DNA from: Oopsacas minuta
Lineage: Eukaryota; Porifera; Hexactinellida; Lyssacinosida; Leucopsacidae
DNA length: 64,000 bases
Reading direction: 5' to 3'
Assembly: GCA_024704765.1 (NCBI GenBank)
Contig: JAKMXF010000221.1
Span: 310,001-374,000, forward strand
The stretch's first letter is position 1. Each line of letters begins with the position of its first letter. The position numbers and the translations under genes are program-made. The notes beneath the pieces are model-generated. The model was not told the DNA's origin and did not search any database. It was given only the letters and a program-made list of their open reading frames with translations. Positions 22,740 to 32,571 of this stretch are shown one piece after another.

Positions 22740-24140
22740 ATGGCCGATAACTCAGACAAACAGAAACTGCTAGATGATGAAAAGTCGGTTTGTTCTCCTC
22801 TCATAATCGTGAATCAAAAGTCAGTACAGTTTGATATATCAGATAGTTCTGCAGAAGTCCTTGAAATATTGCAAAACAAAGATTATACAAATCCCTGGAA
22901 GTTCCCAGATGCTTTCTCTGATTCAGATCCGAGTGATGATGAGGAACAAATATCAGCTGATTTTCTACCTATTGTAGTTAAGCGGAAACAGCTGTCTCAT
23001 AGCATATCTCTAAACGCAGTGCAGAGCCGTGCACACAAAGAACCAGAGCTAGTGCTAACTGATAGGAGACAACTGACACAGAGTAATAGCTATTATGGAC
23101 TGCTCACTTGTTGTCGATATCTACAACAGAAAGACATTCGTAGCAAACTTGATGTTATAGGTGTTAAGAAGAAGATTGAGACTGGTAGCTACACTGCACA
23201 CACACGCGAATACCTGCATCTACTCTATGAGTTTAAAGATCAGGAATCATACAATATAATGTGTTCTAATTTGATGGCTGAAATATCTAAGACTCTCGGT
23301 AAGAAAACTAAAAAAAGTGATCGTATACCTATCTCTTTACAACCTGCTCGTCCTATCTACTCAAAGTTGAAATGCTGTCTCGAGTTAAGTTTGACTCCAG
23401 AATCACTCTATGCGGTTATTGACGCCCTTAATCCTCTCTTCGTTTCTGTATCTCAATCTGTCTTCCATATAACAGCACATACCACAAATAAAGATGACGT
23501 AATTCCACATGACTCTCCCACACCTCAATCTAATCGTCTTCCAGCCTTTGCTCTGTGTATACAATTCAATAAAGTAATATTCCCAAATACTCTGAGATCT
23601 TTTGACCAGAGAGGTTGGAGTGCTCTCAGCGCCTTCCCTGGCAACAAATCAACCTTTTGTTATGCTAATATCTCATATGGAGAATCAATTCCATATATTA
23701 TATGTGAAACTGGGAAGGAATCTGGAATACATGGATCAAGTCGTCTACCAACTTTCGCTATTTATCTATTTGTATCTGGGGATGAATCAGCTATGTTAGG
23801 GATGAGAAATTTCTATGACATTCTGTTGTTAGAAAACAAGGTTAAAACTTTTGAAAGTAATAGGATTATATACCCACTCGTATCCGATGCTTACAGTGAC
23901 AGAGAGTTGATACTATTACACGTGCCTGACAAGACTACTGTCCAGCAAAAAGCTATATCTCTATACATAAATACTACTAATATTCTATCTCTTATTTGCA
24001 AATTGAAAAGTCCAGTTATTGAATGCGGTCAGGGCTGTGTCTCTCTTAATGATCCTCAAGGGAACAGAGTGGTACTCAGAGACCTGAGTCATATCCCTTT
24101 TTTCAAGAATGCTGTACAGAAATTTGAATTCACCGCTTGA
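22740..24140 (+). CDS. FAM124-family protein
   Basis: Single exon, 466 residues. The N-terminal 110 residues are polar and acidic (PSDDEEQ), probably disordered. From about residue 200 the sequence follows the vertebrate FAM124A/B domain: FVSVSQSVFHITAH, PAFALCIQFNKVIFP, then MRNFYDILLLENKVKTFE and the closing SLNDPQGNRVVLRD, which resembles the end of a glyoxalase/VOC-like fold. FAM124 proteins have no well-established biochemical function; one vertebrate member interacts with nuclear Id-type factors. The family call rests on remembered motif order and length (vertebrate members about 450-550 residues). Confidence 0.65.
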   Translation: MADNSDKQKLLDDEKSVCSPLIIVNQKSVQFDISDSSAEVLEILQNKDYTNPWKFPDAFSDSDPSDDEEQISADFLPIVVKRKQLSHSISLNAVQSRAHKEPELVLTDRRQLTQSNSYYGLLTCCRYLQQKDIRSKLDVIGVKKKIETGSYTAHTREYLHLLYEFKDQESYNIMCSNLMAEISKTLGKKTKKSDRIPISLQPARPIYSKLKCCLELSLTPESLYAVIDALNPLFVSVSQSVFHITAHTTNKDDVIPHDSPTPQSNRLPAFALCIQFNKVIFPNTLRSFDQRGWSALSAFPGNKSTFCYANISYGESIPYIICETGKESGIHGSSRLPTFAIYLFVSGDESAMLGMRNFYDILLLENKVKTFESNRIIYPLVSDAYSDRELILLHVPDKTTVQQKAISLYINTTNILSLICKLKSPVIECGQGCVSLNDPQGNRVVLRDLSHIPFFKNAVQKFEFTA

Positions 24141-24323
24141 AATACCGCTTTTACGAGTGTTTTTGTATAGTTTAGATTAAAGCTTCTTTATTCTTGTGTT
24201 TACTTGCTGTTGTAATGTGTGTACACTTCCCTAATTATTCTCTATAATATTAATATACGTATTCGTTGCTATTTATTGTGTACTTACTTTCTGTATTGAT
24301 TTATATTTAAGATTATAGTATAA

Positions 24324-25109
24324 ATGGCTGAGGCTGAAGGAAAGAAGGGAGATGATATTATACCTAAAGAGGAGAAAGCTCTTGAACAATCAGAACCCGA
24401 GTTTGTATTTGCACTAAGAGATATCAATGGTGAATTGATATCCTGTTGGAAAGATGTGTTCGGGGATGATTGCTATAACAAATATTTTGAGATTAGTGAA
24501 GGTGATATCTTCAAGAAAGCTCCATCAGCTGATGCTATTGTCTCGCCTGCCAACAGCTTCGGATTCATGGATGGAGGTATAGACATGGTATATAGTCTGT
24601 ACTTTGGTTGGCAAATGCAGACTCGTCTGCAGGATGTATTAAGAAACAAACATGATGGAGAATGCTTGGTAGGACAATGTGTGATTATCCCTGCATACCC
24701 CCCAACAGAGAAATTCTCTGATAGAAAAATTGATATAGATAGGAATGAAGGTAAAGCTATTAAGTACCTTATTTCAGCTCCAACCATGCGTGTTCCAGTG
24801 GATGTATCTACCACGTGTAATGCATACTTAGCATTCCGAGGTATTATACTTGCTGCTAGGGAGTTTAACCGTGAGCTGAAAGAGAATGGCGATAAGCTAG
24901 GGTTAGGACCTATAAAGAAGATCCTCTGTCCTGGCTTAGGTACTGCTGTTGGTATGATGCCTGCTTACAGATGTGCTTACCAAATGAAGGAAGCATTTGA
25001 TGCTCTGATACTCAGGACAATTCCTATGCTAATATGTCCTGGAGCTCTGATTGATGTTACGAAACATCATTGGGCAATGGAATCTGCGGAGAAGAAAGAG
25101 AAGAAGTAA
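24324..25109 (+). CDS. Macro domain protein
   Basis: Single exon, 261 residues. Residues about 25-235 form one macro (ADP-ribose-binding) domain: FEISEGDIFKKAPSADAIVSPANSFGFMDGGID is the N-terminal core with the expected Asn in SPANS followed by the glycine-rich turn, and CPGLGTAVGMMPAYRCAYQM is the second phosphate-binding loop. The long insert around GQCVIIPAYPP fits the subtype shared with bacterial and phage stand-alone macro proteins more than the MACROD hydrolases. The tail is Lys/Glu-rich. A role in reading or removing ADP-ribose is inferred from the fold; substrate unknown. Confidence 0.85.
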   Translation: MAEAEGKKGDDIIPKEEKALEQSEPEFVFALRDINGELISCWKDVFGDDCYNKYFEISEGDIFKKAPSADAIVSPANSFGFMDGGIDMVYSLYFGWQMQTRLQDVLRNKHDGECLVGQCVIIPAYPPTEKFSDRKIDIDRNEGKAIKYLISAPTMRVPVDVSTTCNAYLAFRGIILAAREFNRELKENGDKLGLGPIKKILCPGLGTAVGMMPAYRCAYQMKEAFDALILRTIPMLICPGALIDVTKHHWAMESAEKKEKK

Positions 25110-25354
25110 TGTACATAATCCTATATCATACTGATATTATTTCTTTAGTTTGTGTAGAAATGACATTGACTGCTAAAATGATATATTTTCCTCTCTCACT
25201 CCATTACTGTATTAATTCATAATGGAATAACCACTCCATTACATTATTTAAACAGATTAGCCATGTGATAATATCATATATAAATCTGGCTTTATTATGC
25301 GTACTTATTTAATAATTACTATATTGATCAATTCTGGCTCTAGATAGTTGCGTT

Positions 25355-26083
25355 ATGGGACAATGGAATGAACCAATCGATCTTGGTGTGGTTGAGTTTT
25401 ACTGGCTAGCTATTTTTCAGCCCAAAGGGTTTCTTAAAGTTATCCAATTCTTTATCGCAATTCTAACATTCTCTCTAACAGCTGGTTTCACCGCTGTAGC
25501 CGTTCAAAACTGTGTCATAACTGCTAATAATCAAAATACAACAGCTGTGAATAGAGTCCTCTCACCTTATCCCTTCTTCCAATACGAGCTACACGCTAAT
25601 AACACTGTATCATATGCTGATACACATATTGGTAATGGTCCTCAGTTCTTCGTTTGCTGGGGCGTATTTACGATGTTTTACTGTATTGTTGCTGTACTCG
25701 TGTATATGTTTCTGAGCAAAAAGTTCGTAATGTCTGGCCTTACCTCATTACCGGATTGGCTTGTCATTCTCGATCTCATAGGAACTTGTTTTTGGATATT
25801 TATGTGGGTCTTAGCCTTTCTAATCTGGGCCGTACAGTCTAATACACTCAAGTATTTAGTAGTTAATTATCTGGAGGCTAATAAAATAGGGAATTGTACA
25901 ACAGCTTATTCTCTATCTTTCGCACAAACTGACATAAGTCTTACCTTTTCATTTCTTCTAATATTCGTTTGGTGTTGCAATATTTATTTTATTGTGAAAG
26001 ACACAAGCTACTACATTCGGTGGAGTGAGAATAGGAAGAAGAGCTACGCTCCCCCACAGGCTGCAAGCCATGAAACGTATTGA
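25355..26083 (+). CDS. Synaptophysin-family MARVEL protein
   Basis: Single exon, 242 residues with four membrane helices near 30-50, 97-120, 133-157 and 190-213. The opening FQPKGFLKVIQFFIAILTFS matches the synaptophysin/synaptoporin/SYPL start (E/Q-P-x-GF-x-KVxQ), followed by YPFFQYELHANNTV in the first lumenal loop, and the fourth helix ends with CCNIYFIVKDTSYYIRW like the NLWFVFKET of vertebrate members. Physins are abundant in small secretory or synaptic vesicles. The cytoplasmic tail is short, without the Tyr-Gly-Pro repeats of neuronal synaptophysin, so it is closer to the pantophysin type. Paralogue not assigned. Confidence 0.8.
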   Translation: MGQWNEPIDLGVVEFYWLAIFQPKGFLKVIQFFIAILTFSLTAGFTAVAVQNCVITANNQNTTAVNRVLSPYPFFQYELHANNTVSYADTHIGNGPQFFVCWGVFTMFYCIVAVLVYMFLSKKFVMSGLTSLPDWLVILDLIGTCFWIFMWVLAFLIWAVQSNTLKYLVVNYLEANKIGNCTTAYSLSFAQTDISLTFSFLLIFVWCCNIYFIVKDTSYYIRWSENRKKSYAPPQAASHETY

Positions 26084-26281
26084 CCTACGATTCTCCTAGA
26101 ATTTTTATGTTTCTAGCTAATAATATATAGGTTTGTCTTGCTACCCCTTGGATACTTTATTAGCAGTGTATGATCTCCTAAATTGAATATATATCATTAT
26201 TAATGTATTCATCTGTACTTAAGGGTTTGGAATTATTGCAAGTTTCATAGAAATTCACGAATATATTTACTATTTACTAAT

Positions 26282-27511
26282 ATGTATAATTTGGCAGCTA
26301 AATATAAGCAAATGGCTGATAGAGATATCCAGATTCCTCATTCAATTCCCTCGCTTATCTACAAAGAAAGTAATGGAGCGCTAAGAGGATTCAAACAAGA
26401 TCTTATTCAGGAAGATATTACAGAAATATTTCAACAGTCCCTAGTCTGTTCAGTATGCTCTGGTGTAATCAGAGATGCTGTACAATCAATGGGAAGAACT
26501 GTCTCTCACTCATGTGCCTTAGAATCATTTGGCGATATAGACAAGAACGTACAAGATAATGTAATAGAATGTCCTTATAAGGCAATATGTTGCAATACAA
26601 AAGAGATAATGAAAAAGCATTTAGATGAATATCTAGCAGAGAATATTATACCGAAACAGAAGCAATTGCTAGCTCAGTTCAAAGATCTACAAGATAAGAA
26701 TGAAGAGCTGATCCGAATTAACGCAGATCTAAGACATAAAATGAATTCTAGTAGTGACATGAATATCTGGTACATAACATTAGCTATTCTGTTAGTAGTT
26801 ATGAATATATTCATAATATATCAGTTGGAGAACGATATTTTGTTTGGGAGAGAGAAGAATCAAGTACTGATAAATGAAAATATCCAAGAATTACCAACAC
26901 CATTATCTAGTAATTTTGAAGGGACTGAGCATATCTGCACCAATGAAGACAATACTTCTATAATTGACTTAGTGAATTTTTCAGAAAAGTTAGAGTTAAA
27001 ACTTGAAAATTCTATCAGCAAGATCAACGATAAAATTACAAACATTCAGAGAGAGATTCAGAAACAGCTGGATGAGAGACTGCCGGCTGTAAGCAAATAC
27101 ATTAAAGAGAGAAATAAAATACTACAAGGTGTTAAATGGACACATGAGTATATTGAATCTGATATCATAATACACGGACCTTATTTCTATCTAGGACTGT
27201 GTAGGTTAAGAATACACGCAAAGTTTGGTTATAAAAACAACAAGTCTGGTCTGAAATATTATGTAACAAGATCGAGTGGAGATTATGATGGAGCTGTGAA
27301 CAAGTGTCATATAGCTTATATTTGCCATTTCTACGAGCATATAGATGGTACTAAATCATCAATCCTTGAGGAAGAGAAAGACAACAATCTGGAGATAGAT
27401 GACCAGCTATCTATTCAGTTTTTCCATTATGGTTTTAATTTTGTACGTACACAACTAATTAGAAACGATAAAGTAACAGTAAAGATATACTTCGACACAG
27501 AAAATACGTGA
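26282..27511 (+). CDS. Membrane-anchored TRAF-like protein
   Basis: Single exon, 409 residues. Residues 54-118 form a degenerate RING/TRAF-type zinc region (LVCSVCSGVI, then CALES and IECPYKAICC). A coiled coil covers about 122-155, a single hydrophobic helix about 160-181, a second coiled coil about 235-275, and the last 130 residues (GVKWTHEYIESD to the end) look like a divergent MATH/TRAF-C beta domain. The order zinc-coil-TM-coil-MATH is that of TRAF adaptors with a membrane segment inserted. Several expected zinc ligands are missing, so ubiquitin-ligase activity is doubtful. Family call is inference. Confidence 0.6.
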   Translation: MYNLAAKYKQMADRDIQIPHSIPSLIYKESNGALRGFKQDLIQEDITEIFQQSLVCSVCSGVIRDAVQSMGRTVSHSCALESFGDIDKNVQDNVIECPYKAICCNTKEIMKKHLDEYLAENIIPKQKQLLAQFKDLQDKNEELIRINADLRHKMNSSSDMNIWYITLAILLVVMNIFIIYQLENDILFGREKNQVLINENIQELPTPLSSNFEGTEHICTNEDNTSIIDLVNFSEKLELKLENSISKINDKITNIQREIQKQLDERLPAVSKYIKERNKILQGVKWTHEYIESDIIIHGPYFYLGLCRLRIHAKFGYKNNKSGLKYYVTRSSGDYDGAVNKCHIAYICHFYEHIDGTKSSILEEEKDNNLEIDDQLSIQFFHYGFNFVRTQLIRNDKVTVKIYFDTENT

Positions 27512-27663
27512 TGTTACAAGGAATTTATTGTTTGTATATTATATTATATTTTCACTCTACGTATTTGTGTGTTTGAAGGGTTTTTTGAACTAAAAATGTA
27601 TTCAACTTAACAATATTGACTATTATTGAGGACTTTATTATTCACTATTGTATCTGTATTAGA

Positions 27664-28581
27664 ATGCTAATCAAGGTATTCTCAGCACCTATTACTGCAG
27701 ACCAGTATGCTCCTCTCCTTTCTAAAGCAGTCATTGTGAAGCTGTGTCTCCATTTACTTATCCTCATTCCGCCTTTCTTCATCGCATACTCCACAAAAGG
27801 ACTTTGGCTTAGAGAAGAATTCTACCAAGAACAACCAGATGTAGAGTTTACTCGAGAGCTTATCGTGATCTTACACGGCTCTACCCCTCACTCAATACTT
27901 ACATGGAGTACTCTACCTTCCTATAACAGACTCCTACAGACTCGTATTCGTATTCCTCTATTTAAGTTCCGCGAGGAGGACGCTAATCAAGACGGAATTA
28001 GGGACTACATAGACGTTTCTATGGAGTTTCCAATGCAACTGGATGATGACGTCACTCATGTTACATGCTTGCTCATACATGAAGTGAAGTTAAGTAAACA
28101 TGCTCTTGTCACGCTGCGTGGAATGAGTTACTTGGACTATGCAGCCGCAGGCCAGGGACATGCTATACATTTCTCTGGAGAGATGAGAGTGCGACAGAGG
28201 AATGCACTCCCTTCTTACGGCAAACTGACTACTTATAATACACAAATATTGAACTCATCTAGTCCCTACGCTAGTGATTATGATTTAAATACTATAATCA
28301 CTAACTATTTGACGAGGAATTTGTCAACATTTGTAGACAATATAATTCCTGTATGGCAATACGGACAAGCAGTAGGACAGCCTTTCACCTTATCGGCTAG
28401 AATATACTATCCTAATCAGCTGTTGTTCTACCAGCCCGAGTTCTGGCAAGTAGTTAAATTTGCCTGGATACAGTACCTTGCTATTGTTATTCTATTCATA
28501 TTTGTAGCTGACGTCATCACAAGGTACATATTCACTAACTTCCTTATCCCAACTATTGTCATGTCGAATGAAAAGTCCTAA
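27664..28581 (+). CDS. TMEM231: TMEM231, ciliary transition-zone protein
   Basis: Single exon, 305 residues from the ATG at 27664 (the frame is open upstream but with no earlier ATG). TMEM231 belongs to the MKS/tectonic complex of the ciliary transition zone. Matches to the family: an N-terminal helix followed by GLWLREEFYQEQPDVEF, LTWSTLPSYNRL, FREEDANQDGIRDYIDV, SSPYASDYDLNTI, and the C-terminal YQPEFWQVVKFAWIQYLAIV helix. Two membrane segments bracket a large extracellular domain, as in vertebrates (about 316 residues). TMEM216, from the same complex, is in this window at 56.5-57.0 kb. Confidence 0.95.
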   Translation: MLIKVFSAPITADQYAPLLSKAVIVKLCLHLLILIPPFFIAYSTKGLWLREEFYQEQPDVEFTRELIVILHGSTPHSILTWSTLPSYNRLLQTRIRIPLFKFREEDANQDGIRDYIDVSMEFPMQLDDDVTHVTCLLIHEVKLSKHALVTLRGMSYLDYAAAGQGHAIHFSGEMRVRQRNALPSYGKLTTYNTQILNSSSPYASDYDLNTIITNYLTRNLSTFVDNIIPVWQYGQAVGQPFTLSARIYYPNQLLFYQPEFWQVVKFAWIQYLAIVILFIFVADVITRYIFTNFLIPTIVMSNEKS

Positions 28582-28673
28582 AGCTTATATAAGTACAAGT
28601 TTTATACGAATTATCTATCAATACATTTTATTAATTTCTCTAAATTTTAAATAAACATATTTCTAAGGTTGTT

Positions 28674-29414
28674 ATGTATACGAGACGTCTGAAGGCACTA
28701 GGCTACCTATCAGCTGATAAATTCAAGACAAACATCTCTCAAGTCCAACAGCTGGTCATATGGCTAGAAGATAACAAGATAAGATATCTGCCCATCGAGA
28801 ACAGAGAATCTTTGAAAGCAACAGAATTCAAAGATTTCAAAAGGGCGCTTAACAGCTATTTGTCTGGCTTAGGTTGTCCGTTTGAAATGAAAGATATAGA
28901 CTCTGTAATGACCTGGTTATTGGGTAGAGCTATCCGTAGTGAGTATACAGAGGTTCTGCAAGAGTACCCAGAACTAAATACAGCAGAGTTCAAAGGAGCT
29001 AGAGCTAAACGTCGAGCTGAAGCAGTACCAGCTGACGACTACAGACTGCCACTGCCTAGTGTAGATCACCCCGAATTCAAACAGATGGTTAATCAGCTGT
29101 GTAACTCTCTAATGATACCAGCACATGATGACCTCATCCTGCGGTTACAGGCAGCTGCTCATCTCATAGGAGAGAGAGACAAATTGGAAAATAGCAAAAT
29201 TGATAAATCTAGGAAATCTATAGGACTAACTCCACAGGATTTAGGATTTGACTTTGGGGATGCTGCATTGGATCAAGCTGCTATGGGACTTAGGCTATTA
29301 CATCAGTCAGAACTAAGGAACTTACAAACTAGGATTAACGAGATTATCGTAAAAGTACAGTCAGTAACTGCAGACCCTAGGACAGACGAGAGATTGGGAA
29401 GAGTTGGAAAGTAA
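28674..29414 (+). CDS. RTRAF: RTRAF (CGI-99/hCLE), tRNA ligase and transcription factor
   Basis: Single exon, 246 residues, matching human RTRAF (244) over its whole length: MYTRRLKALGYLSADKF, LVIWLEDNKIRYLPIENR, CPFEMKDIDSVMTWLLGRA, and the C-terminal LGFDFGDAALDQAAMGLRLL and ADPRTDERLGRVGK. RTRAF is a component of the RTCB tRNA-splicing ligase complex and associates with RNA polymerase II and cap-binding RNA transport granules. The start is the only ATG compatible with the conserved N-terminus; the gene follows TMEM231 by 92 bp. Confidence 0.97.
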   Translation: MYTRRLKALGYLSADKFKTNISQVQQLVIWLEDNKIRYLPIENRESLKATEFKDFKRALNSYLSGLGCPFEMKDIDSVMTWLLGRAIRSEYTEVLQEYPELNTAEFKGARAKRRAEAVPADDYRLPLPSVDHPEFKQMVNQLCNSLMIPAHDDLILRLQAAAHLIGERDKLENSKIDKSRKSIGLTPQDLGFDFGDAALDQAAMGLRLLHQSELRNLQTRINEIIVKVQSVTADPRTDERLGRVGK

Positions 29415-29516
29415 AGGATAATATTTGTATTATGAATACTAATAGCTTTATTTCTAATTTACCAGATTACTAGATTATTATTACATTTCGTTATTATGTT
29501 TAGCTAGCATTTTAAG

Positions 29517-29954
29517 ATGTCTTACTACTTTGTAATGGTGGGACATGAAGATAATCCGATTTTCGAGCTAGAATACAGCCGTGTTCATCACATTAGTACA
29601 CTAGATAAGCAGAGCGCTATGCAGAAGAAAGATGACCAGCTCCATCTCCATCAATTCACTGCCCACGCATCTCTAGACATTATAGACGAGAATAAATGGA
29701 CATCTAACAATCTCTATTTCAAATCATTGGATCGATTCAATGAGTATTACATTTCTGCGTTTGTAACGCCCAGTCAGATAAGATTCGTTATGCTACATCA
29801 AGATAGAAATGATGACGGAATCAAAAACTTATTCCATGATGTGTTTGAGCTCTACACTAAGCTATCTCTCAATCCTTTCTACACCCCAGGGACTAAAATA
29901 AACTTCCAAAGCTTCTTGCAGCGAGTTAATACTCTCTGCAAGAAATATCTTTAA
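29517..29954 (+). CDS. TRAPPC2: TRAPP complex subunit 2 (sedlin)
   Basis: Single exon, 145 residues (human 140). The longin-like fold is evident: SYYFVMVGHEDNPIFELEY at the start, LHLHQFTAHASLDIIDE, YYISAFVTPSQIRFVMLH and GIKNLFHDVFELYTKLSLNP. Sedlin is a core subunit of TRAPP, the exchange-factor complex for Rab1/Ypt1 in ER-Golgi transport and collagen export. It lies 102 bp after RTRAF. Confidence 0.97.
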   Translation: MSYYFVMVGHEDNPIFELEYSRVHHISTLDKQSAMQKKDDQLHLHQFTAHASLDIIDENKWTSNNLYFKSLDRFNEYYISAFVTPSQIRFVMLHQDRNDDGIKNLFHDVFELYTKLSLNPFYTPGTKINFQSFLQRVNTLCKKYL

Positions 29955-30073
29955 TTTGTTGTTCTAATTAGATGTTGTTAATATTCATTTTAGTCCATGG
30001 TTGCAAAAATGGGACTTTTCAAAATCCAATTTAATCAACTGTATATTTCAAATTTGTAGTATATTCAAATAGT

Positions 30074-31542
30074 ATGCGTTGTCAATGGGTTGTCAAAGAT
30101 AAAGCTTGTGGAATGTCGTGTCTATCTCTATCCTTCCTCAATATCCACCTTTCAGAACATCTAGACCAACTTTCCCTCTCTTCTCCACAGAGTCAAGGAT
30201 TTATCCGGCCGAGAAGAAACCTGCACACATACAAGTGTCCATGGTACAAATGTGAGTTCAGTATTGACTCAGTTGATGTCTTACGACTTAGACTGCATGT
30301 GTATTTCCATGCTTTCCAGCTTAGCTTACAAGTTGCTGGTAACAAATATATCAAGAAAAAGAATCTACCTGCTTGTCATATGCCTCCAGCTGATCTGTCA
30401 TCTGTCATACCGAGTCTATTACAGCCATATTCCTGTAGATGGAATGGTGATAGATGTAAGCAAGAGTGAGTTATTATGTAAATTATTGTATTATATTTAT
30501 TCTGTCATTATTTGTATTGTAGTTTTCATATCCCAGCTGATTTCTACCAGCACGTTTGGGAACATGGTTCTAATGCGGCTGTTGACTCGTCCAAAGAGTT
30601 GCAGTGTGAGTGGGCTAAGTGTAAGCATAAAACTAAGAAGAGATTCTCCTTACACACTCACTTAAAAATGCACACACAGGAAAAAGTGGTTAGTCAACGT
30701 ACGCAGATTACGGTTGAATATATTTAATGGTTAATACAGATTGCGTGTCCAACCTGCGGTAATCTATTCAGTACAAATCCCAATCTTGAGGATCATCTAC
30801 ACAGACAAGCTCCTATCTCCTCTCTCTATGCTTGCGATATTTGTCGGAAACAATTCTCTACTGAGCGACTATTAAAAGCTCATCTACACAAGCACATAAA
30901 TAACAAACAGTGCACTCTATGCGGTTTTACAATGCTAGATGAATCTCACCTTAAGAGACATATGTTATTCAAACACAATAATGAACGTAATGAAGTGTGT
31001 CCTCACTGTAGAAAGACTTATAAGGTAACGAAACAAATAAATACATATAATTCAAGTTAAATAATTGTAATTTTAAGAGCAAAGATGTTTTGGATCGTCA
31101 CATGATGCTTTCTCACCCTACCCCTCAAGTTGATGTTACCCCCAAAAGACCCAAGCCTTACAGCTGTCATTTATGTGACAATAAGTATAAAATATCTTCT
31201 AATCTCGGTAGACATCTCTCCCGTGGACACGAGTTCAGGTGCCAGTTGATACACCCCAAACTAAAGAGATTTAAATTCGTTAAACATGATGATGGATTCT
31301 ATAGAGTAGCTCTAAACTCTCAATTACAACCCATGACATCTGTCAAACCTCTCTCATACAGATGTCATATATGTCACAATAGATTCTCTTATGGTCATCT
31401 CCTGTCTAAGCACTTAATGTCGTTACATGCCTTCTCACTTCCCCCGGGATACTCCCGCTTCAGATATCTTAGGAACTCAGAAGGGTTCCATGAACTGGTA
31501 ACGTTCCGTATAGAATCTAAAATATTACATTCCGAAGATTAG
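30074..31542 (+). CDS. HINFP: Histone H4 transcription factor HINFP-like zinc finger protein
   Basis: Four exons (30074-30465, 30523-30688, 30740-31024, 31078-31542; introns 51-57 bp) give 435 residues with about nine C2H2 fingers. The early fingers have the wide CxWxxC spacing of HINFP (LLQPYSCRWNGDRC; LQCEWAKCKHKTKKRFSL), and the linker HTQEKVIACPTCGNLF matches the human HTQEKVVACPTCGGMF. The terminal segment SRFRYLRNSEGFHELVTFRIES mirrors the conserved HINFP post-finger motif, and a similar RFKFVKHDDGFYRV occurs one finger earlier. Human HINFP activates histone H4 genes at S phase with NPAT. One finger spans an exon junction (RKTYK/SKDVLDRH), which supports the splice. Confidence 0.88.
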
Positions 31543-31639
31543 TATATTAGCTACACTCTATTTCTTCAATTCACTGTCTTAACTTTACTTCAATCATGAT
31601 TAAATTTAACTAATCTGATCAGATATTATTAATTTGGTA

Positions 31640-31745
31640 TTAGCGCGCTTCGCTTGCTAGGTTACTTCACGACTTGAGGCCTCGACACAACCTCCACTTA
31701 GTGACTGTTGGTTACCCTCGGTACTTAGTACCAGCATTACCATGT
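31640..31745. other. Locally GC-richer block with short palindromes
   Basis: Between HINFP and CLPP about 105 bp has clearly higher GC than its surroundings, including GCGCGCTTCGCTTGC and the palindrome GGTACTTAGTACC. Neither strand folds by eye into a tRNA cloverleaf, and only a weak B-box-like GTGTCGAGGCC is present on the minus strand. It may be a repeat fragment or a CpG-containing promoter of CLPP. Function unknown. Confidence 0.25.
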
Positions 31746-31791
31746 CAGTTATTGATATCAAACACACATATGTTAAAAATGTTAATTAGTA

Positions 31792-32454
31792 ATGTCTGGA
31801 ATTCTCTTGAGGAATTCTATCCGTAGCTTATACACAACTTCTATCAGACTTAATTACTACATTCCAATGGTCCTGGAGCAGACAGGTAAAATAGAGAGAG
31901 CATATGATATATACAGTCGTCTGCTTAAGGACAGGATTATATGTCTAACAGGTGCTGTGTCTGATCCTGTGTCTAGCGTATTGGTCGCTCAGCTGCTCTA
32001 CCTACAGAGTGAGAGTCCCACTAAACCAATAAACATGTACATTAACAGTCCAGGCGGTAGTGTTACAGCTGGACTAGCAATATACGATGCTATGCAGTAT
32101 ATTAACGCTCCTGTATACACCTGGTGTATTGGACAAGCAGCTAGTATGGGTGCGATAATATTGAGTGCAGGGGAGAAGGGGCACAGACACTCGTTACCTC
32201 ACGCACGTATAATGGTACATCAGCCATCAGGACAGGCAGTAGGACAAGCTTCTGATATCAGACTTCAGGCAGACGAGATTATTAGACTCAGACAAGATCT
32301 TAATGAGATTCTATCTAAACACACAGGAAAGAGTATTGAAGAGATAGAACCTGCTGTAGAGAGAGATAAGTTTATGTCAGCTACTGAGGCTAAAGAGTTT
32401 GGGATAATTGACATAGTCACTACTCAAACCATTCAAGCAATTAATGATAAGTAA
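31792..32454 (+). CDS. CLPP: Mitochondrial ClpP protease subunit
   Basis: Single exon, 220 residues. ClpP forms the double-heptamer serine protease of the matrix, working with ClpX. A 20-residue Arg/Ser-rich presequence precedes [20 protein letters not shown]. Catalytic Ser118 lies in GQAASMGAI, the catalytic histidine in [10 protein letters not shown], and the Asp in the [19 protein letters not shown] stretch; [15 protein letters not shown] forms the substrate-binding strand. It lacks the C-terminal extension of the vertebrate enzyme, hence the shorter length. Confidence 0.98.
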   Translation: MSGILLRNSIRSLYTTSIRLNYYIPMVLEQTGKIERAYDIYSRLLKDRIICLTGAVSDPVSSVLVAQLLYLQSESPTKPINMYINSPGGSVTAGLAIYDAMQYINAPVYTWCIGQAASMGAIILSAGEKGHRHSLPHARIMVHQPSGQAVGQASDIRLQADEIIRLRQDLNEILSKHTGKSIEEIEPAVERDKFMSATEAKEFGIIDIVTTQTIQAINDK

Positions 32455-32571
32455 TATAGGAAATATTTGTGCAAAAAATCGCTTAATAAATTTACATAGT
32501 TTGTTACAGCAAAAAAATCAATATTTATAAATTCTAGCACTTTAATATTAGAAAACACAAATCTTGTTCAA

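Noticed and set aside
24324-25109. Recent bacterial or phage transfer of the macro domain gene
   Set aside because: The subtype is reminiscent of prokaryotic macro proteins and the gene is intronless, but composition matches neighbours and many neighbouring genes are also single-exon; not enough evidence.
31640-31745. tRNA gene on either strand
   Set aside because: A weak B-box-like stretch exists on the minus strand, but I could not form acceptor or anticodon stems.
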